A stretch of DNA of 64,000 bases from Flagellimonas nanhaiensis (GTDB lineage: Bacteria; Bacteroidota; Bacteroidia; Flavobacteriales; Flavobacteriaceae). A model generated the notes under the pieces. That model made no database searches. It saw nothing but the letters and a program-made list of their open reading frames with translations, and was not told the origin of the DNA. Shown here one piece after another: positions 61,684 to 64,000 of the stretch. Both the position numbers and the translations under genes were made by a program. Within the stretch, counting starts at the first letter, position 1, and each line of letters begins with the position of its first letter. The stretch spans positions 338,145 through 402,144 of the forward strand of contig NZ_QTJX01000003.1 in assembly GCF_003382275.1 (NCBI RefSeq), in the 5' to 3' direction.

Positions 61684-62564
61684 TGAGCGATGTGTTTGAG
61701 AAATTGGACTTTGGTTCCAAGGAGCAAAAAAGTAGTTCCGATTATTCGGAGATGCATACAAAATCCTCCATTGACCTCGATGTTGTTCCCCCAAGACCCC
61801 CATTGGCATTGTCAATTGGTAGGGACGAAAGGAGCTACAACGGGTATCATTATCCCTTGAGGTTTGGGACCTTTGGAAACATCAGTATGATTAAAGGAGA
61901 GGAAAAGGCCAGAAAATCGTTCCTGAAGTCATTGCTGCTTGCGTGTGCAATTGGGGGAAATGCCAATAACTATTCAGATGATATAATAGGGCATGGATTA
62001 AGGGATAAATATATCATTGACATTGATACCGAACAGGACGAATATGATGCGTGGCTGAACGCTTCCAGAATACCTAAAATGGTAGGTGCCATCCCTGAGA
62101 ACTACATTTCGATAAAACTTCGGGAATATAACTCTGAAGAAGTTTCAGGATACCTGGAGTGGCTGTTCATGGAAAGTGAATATAGAAGTAATCTAGGGAT
62201 TGTCTCAATTGATGGCTTTGTAGACTGTATGAAGGATTTTAATTCCCTTAGTGAAAGTATTGAGTTTACAAAAAGGCTTATGAGATACAGCTCATTGACC
62301 AAATCGCACATTACAGGGGTTCTTCATCTTAACCCAAACAGTGATAAGGCGAGGGGGCATTTAGGCACAATACTGCAGCAAAAATGCGAAACTGTGGTAA
62401 TAATCAAGGATATGGGGGAATATTCAATGGTTACATGTCAAAGAGGAAGGGGTAAAAAATTTAAACCATTTACAATCCGGATTGATGATGAGTGGCTTCC
62501 ATATGTCTCTGATGATGATGTAATGGAGAATGGTATTGTACCAATAAAGAAAGTTGATTTCTAA
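61683..62564 (+). CDS. RepA/RecA-fold ATPase (replicative helicase-like)
   Basis: A 293-residue RecA-fold protein. The loop MIKGEEKARKSFLKSLLLAC (about residue 71) sits where Walker A is expected but has Arg in place of the second Gly (G-x4-R-K-S). A likely Walker B is GIVSIDGFVD (about 176), and HITGVLHLNPNSDKARGHLG resembles the RepA sensor region. A role as a phage replication helicase or DnaB-like/loader ATPase is inferred from fold and neighbours. Confidence 0.7.
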   Translation: MSDVFEKLDFGSKEQKSSSDYSEMHTKSSIDLDVVPPRPPLALSIGRDERSYNGYHYPLRFGTFGNISMIKGEEKARKSFLKSLLLACAIGGNANNYSDDIIGHGLRDKYIIDIDTEQDEYDAWLNASRIPKMVGAIPENYISIKLREYNSEEVSGYLEWLFMESEYRSNLGIVSIDGFVDCMKDFNSLSESIEFTKRLMRYSSLTKSHITGVLHLNPNSDKARGHLGTILQQKCETVVIIKDMGEYSMVTCQRGRGKKFKPFTIRIDDEWLPYVSDDDVMENGIVPIKKVDF

Positions 62565-62580
62565 CAACATCTGACCGCTG

Positions 62581-62790
62581 ATGAAAGAAGAAGTATACAT
62601 GGTATTGAAACTTCTGACCCATCTGATCCGCGAAAGTCCATATGGAACGAAGGAGAGGGTACTCGTAGAGGGCGCTAGGGGATTTGTTCCGGTATATGCA
62701 ACATGGGAAGAGGCCTATAATGCCTCAGAGGACGGAAGGTTTGAGATAATAAGATTGACGACCCAGAAAACTAGAGCAACAGTGGGATGA
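62581..62790 (+). CDS. Phage hypothetical protein (69 residues)
   Basis: A small protein ending in a DGRFEIIRLTT strand, preceded by FVPVYATWEEAYNASE. No family recognised. It lies 16 bases after the ATPase gene. Confidence 0.5.
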   Translation: MKEEVYMVLKLLTHLIRESPYGTKERVLVEGARGFVPVYATWEEAYNASEDGRFEIIRLTTQKTRATVG

Positions 62791-62850
62791 GGCAAATGAT
62801 CTTAAATAAGAAAACACCTAAAAACTTAAACAAGTAAAACGATTGATCAC

Positions 62851-63450
62851 ATGATACAGTTTGAAAACGCAGTAAAAAGGTATAACGAAATCATTCTTGA
62901 TGAATTGAAGGAGGTTGGTATTGTGTGCTGGCTGGCCGGAGGAGCTTTAAGGGATTACTTCATGGGCAAACCCGTGAAAACGGATTACGATATATTCTTT
63001 CCCAGCGAAAAAGAGTATGAAAAGGCATCAACTTATTTCAAGGCAAAAGAAGCTGAAATCAAATGGGAGTCTGAAAATGGTATGAAAGTAAACTACTCAG
63101 GAAGAACTTTTGATTTGGTCAAGAAATTCTTTGAGACCCCATCGGCAACCATAAATGAGTTTGATTTTACTGCAAGTATGATAGCAGTTGACAATGAAAA
63201 AGTCTATCACGGGGAGACCACCTTCATAGATATAGCCAAACGACAGTTGATGATAAACAAGATAACCTATCCGGCCAGTACCATGAGTAGGGCTTTCAGG
63301 TATTACAAAAAGGGGTTTTCCATGTGCTTGGGTGAAATGAAAAAATTAGTTGAGTCAATCCAGAACATGCCAAAAGAAGAAGTTTCTGAGCAAGATGATA
63401 ACGAAATCTCATCAGGAGAAATGGCAGCAATGTTCATAGGAATTGATTGA
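62851..63450 (+). CDS. Minimal nucleotidyltransferase, CCA-adding enzyme / poly(A) polymerase head domain
   Basis: A 199-residue Pol-beta-superfamily protein. The N terminus has WLAGGALRDYFMGKPVKTDY and DIFF, with Gly-Gly, Arg-Asp and the Asp-x-Asp metal pair of class II CCA-adding enzymes. The later EFDFTASMIAVD corresponds to the conserved RRDFTxNA motif, and ASTMSRAFRYYKKGF to the following arginine-rich helix. Cellular enzymes are about 400 residues with a C-terminal tRNA-binding region, which is missing here. Substrate unknown. Confidence 0.78.
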   Translation: MIQFENAVKRYNEIILDELKEVGIVCWLAGGALRDYFMGKPVKTDYDIFFPSEKEYEKASTYFKAKEAEIKWESENGMKVNYSGRTFDLVKKFFETPSATINEFDFTASMIAVDNEKVYHGETTFIDIAKRQLMINKITYPASTMSRAFRYYKKGFSMCLGEMKKLVESIQNMPKEEVSEQDDNEISSGEMAAMFIGID

Positions 63451-63488
63451 CCAACCCAAATAACAAAGAACAATATAAACCATAAAAA

Positions 63489-63785
63489 ATGATGGGTAAA
63501 ATAAAAAAAGATTGTGCTTTTCAATATTACAATGGAAGAGAGGTTATTGCGGATGAAACTGAATTAACACTCAAAGAGGCAAAGAAGCTATTTAATGACC
63601 ACTATGAAGATATGGTCGAACAAGTAAAAGGAGGAAACGGGATAGAATGTGCGATTTGGATAAATATGAAAGGAAGATATGATTATCACGATACTTTAAT
63701 TCATCTACATTCTCCCTGTGAAGAGAATGGTGTTTTATGGGAAAAGAAATATATCACTGGATTTTCAGAAAAGTTAATTAACTGA
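63489..63785 (+). CDS. Phage hypothetical protein (98 residues)
   Basis: A mixed alpha/beta protein with ELTLKEAKKLFNDHYEDMVE and CAIWINMKGRYDYHDTLIHL. No family recognised. Two start methionines in tandem at 63489. Confidence 0.5.
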   Translation: MMGKIKKDCAFQYYNGREVIADETELTLKEAKKLFNDHYEDMVEQVKGGNGIECAIWINMKGRYDYHDTLIHLHSPCEENGVLWEKKYITGFSEKLIN

Positions 63786-63796
63786 ACACCAACTAT

Positions 63797-64000
63797 ATGG
63801 AAGAGATGCAAAAAGCAGCGCAAAAATGTTTTGAAAAGCATTGTTACTCAAAAGGAATCTACGGAGTAAACCAGCACACGGCCTTTAGATGGGACGAAGT
63901 AATTGAATTCATGGTAGTGTTCTCCAACCAACAGAACAAATCCACTAAGGAGGAATCATTAGAGCTAATTAAGTTCTGTAAAAGTTATCCAGGAATGCTA
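63797..64000 (+). CDS. Hypothetical protein, cut by the right edge of the window
   Basis: ATG at 63797, 12 bases after the previous stop, opens a frame of at least 68 codons that runs off the window. The visible part is helical (QKAAQKCFEKHCYSKGIYG, then RWDEVIEFMVVFSNQQ). No family recognised. Confidence 0.5.
   Translation, partial: MEEMQKAAQKCFEKHCYSKGIYGVNQHTAFRWDEVIEFMVVFSNQQNKSTKEESLELIKFCKSYPGML

Noticed and set aside
1..64000. CRISPR array, rRNA operon or insertion sequence
   Set aside because: No regularly spaced repeats, rRNA-like stretches, transposase frames or terminal inverted repeats with target duplications were seen.

Overview
The window is chromosomal DNA of a member of the Bacteroidota, family Flavobacteriaceae, probably a marine Muricauda/Allomuricauda-like genus (the genus is inference). 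Supporting evidence: gliding-motility genes gldA, gldB and gldC; a flavobacterial-type division and cell-wall (dcw) cluster; family-typical proteins (DUF2807, paired DUF3857/transglutaminase proteins, a GT117/DUF2723 membrane glycosyltransferase, DUF6150-like repeats); promoters of the Bacteroidota type (TTG, a spacer of about 19-21 bases, TAnnTTTG); and frequent TTG/GTG starts.

Bases 1-8053 hold a partial serine hydrolase, a truncated haemoglobin, a PLP decarboxylase, a membrane-anchored LuxR-type regulator, a large GT-C glycosyltransferase and gldA. Bases 8263-12423 form the phenylalanine/tyrosine operon (prephenate dehydratase, aminotransferase, prephenate dehydrogenase, DAHP synthase-chorismate mutase). 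It is preceded by what looks like a complete transcription attenuator: a 23-codon leader peptide with 11 aromatic residues, a 7-bp antiterminator and a terminator ending just before the first gene. Bases 12482-35636 are mixed housekeeping genes: rsgA, dtd, two DUF3857 proteins plus the remnant of a third, MazG-like, aroA, queA, rlmN, polyprenyl synthase, an ECF sigma/anti-sigma/outer-membrane protein trio, dnaG without its zinc ligands, a response regulator with an altered phosphorylation site, nadE, gldBC, engB and an alpha/beta hydrolase.

Bases 35809-51338 are the dcw operon: mraZ, rsmH, ftsL-like, ftsI, murE, mraY, murD, ftsW, murG, murC, ftsQ, ftsA, ftsZ. Genes are tightly packed and often overlap. 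Upstream of mraZ is a 10-bp-phased TGG repeat matching the known E. coli MraZ operator layout. A yqeY gene and tRNA-Arg(TCG) follow.

From about 52,300 to the end the DNA is accessory and reads as the early region of a prophage. A leftward repressor faces a rightward operon across 58 bases carrying three operator-like palindromes. The rightward genes are a Rad50/SbcC-like ATPase, RecT, an MBL-fold hydrolase, a helix-turn-helix protein, DUF3127, a PD-(D/E)XK nuclease-like protein, DUF1376, a RepA-like ATPase, a minimal CCA-adding-enzyme-like nucleotidyltransferase and many small unknowns, several chained by start/stop overlaps. No integrase or structural genes are in the window; the element probably runs past the right edge. 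The tRNA-Arg gene is a plausible but unproven integration site. No CRISPR array, rRNA or insertion sequence was seen.
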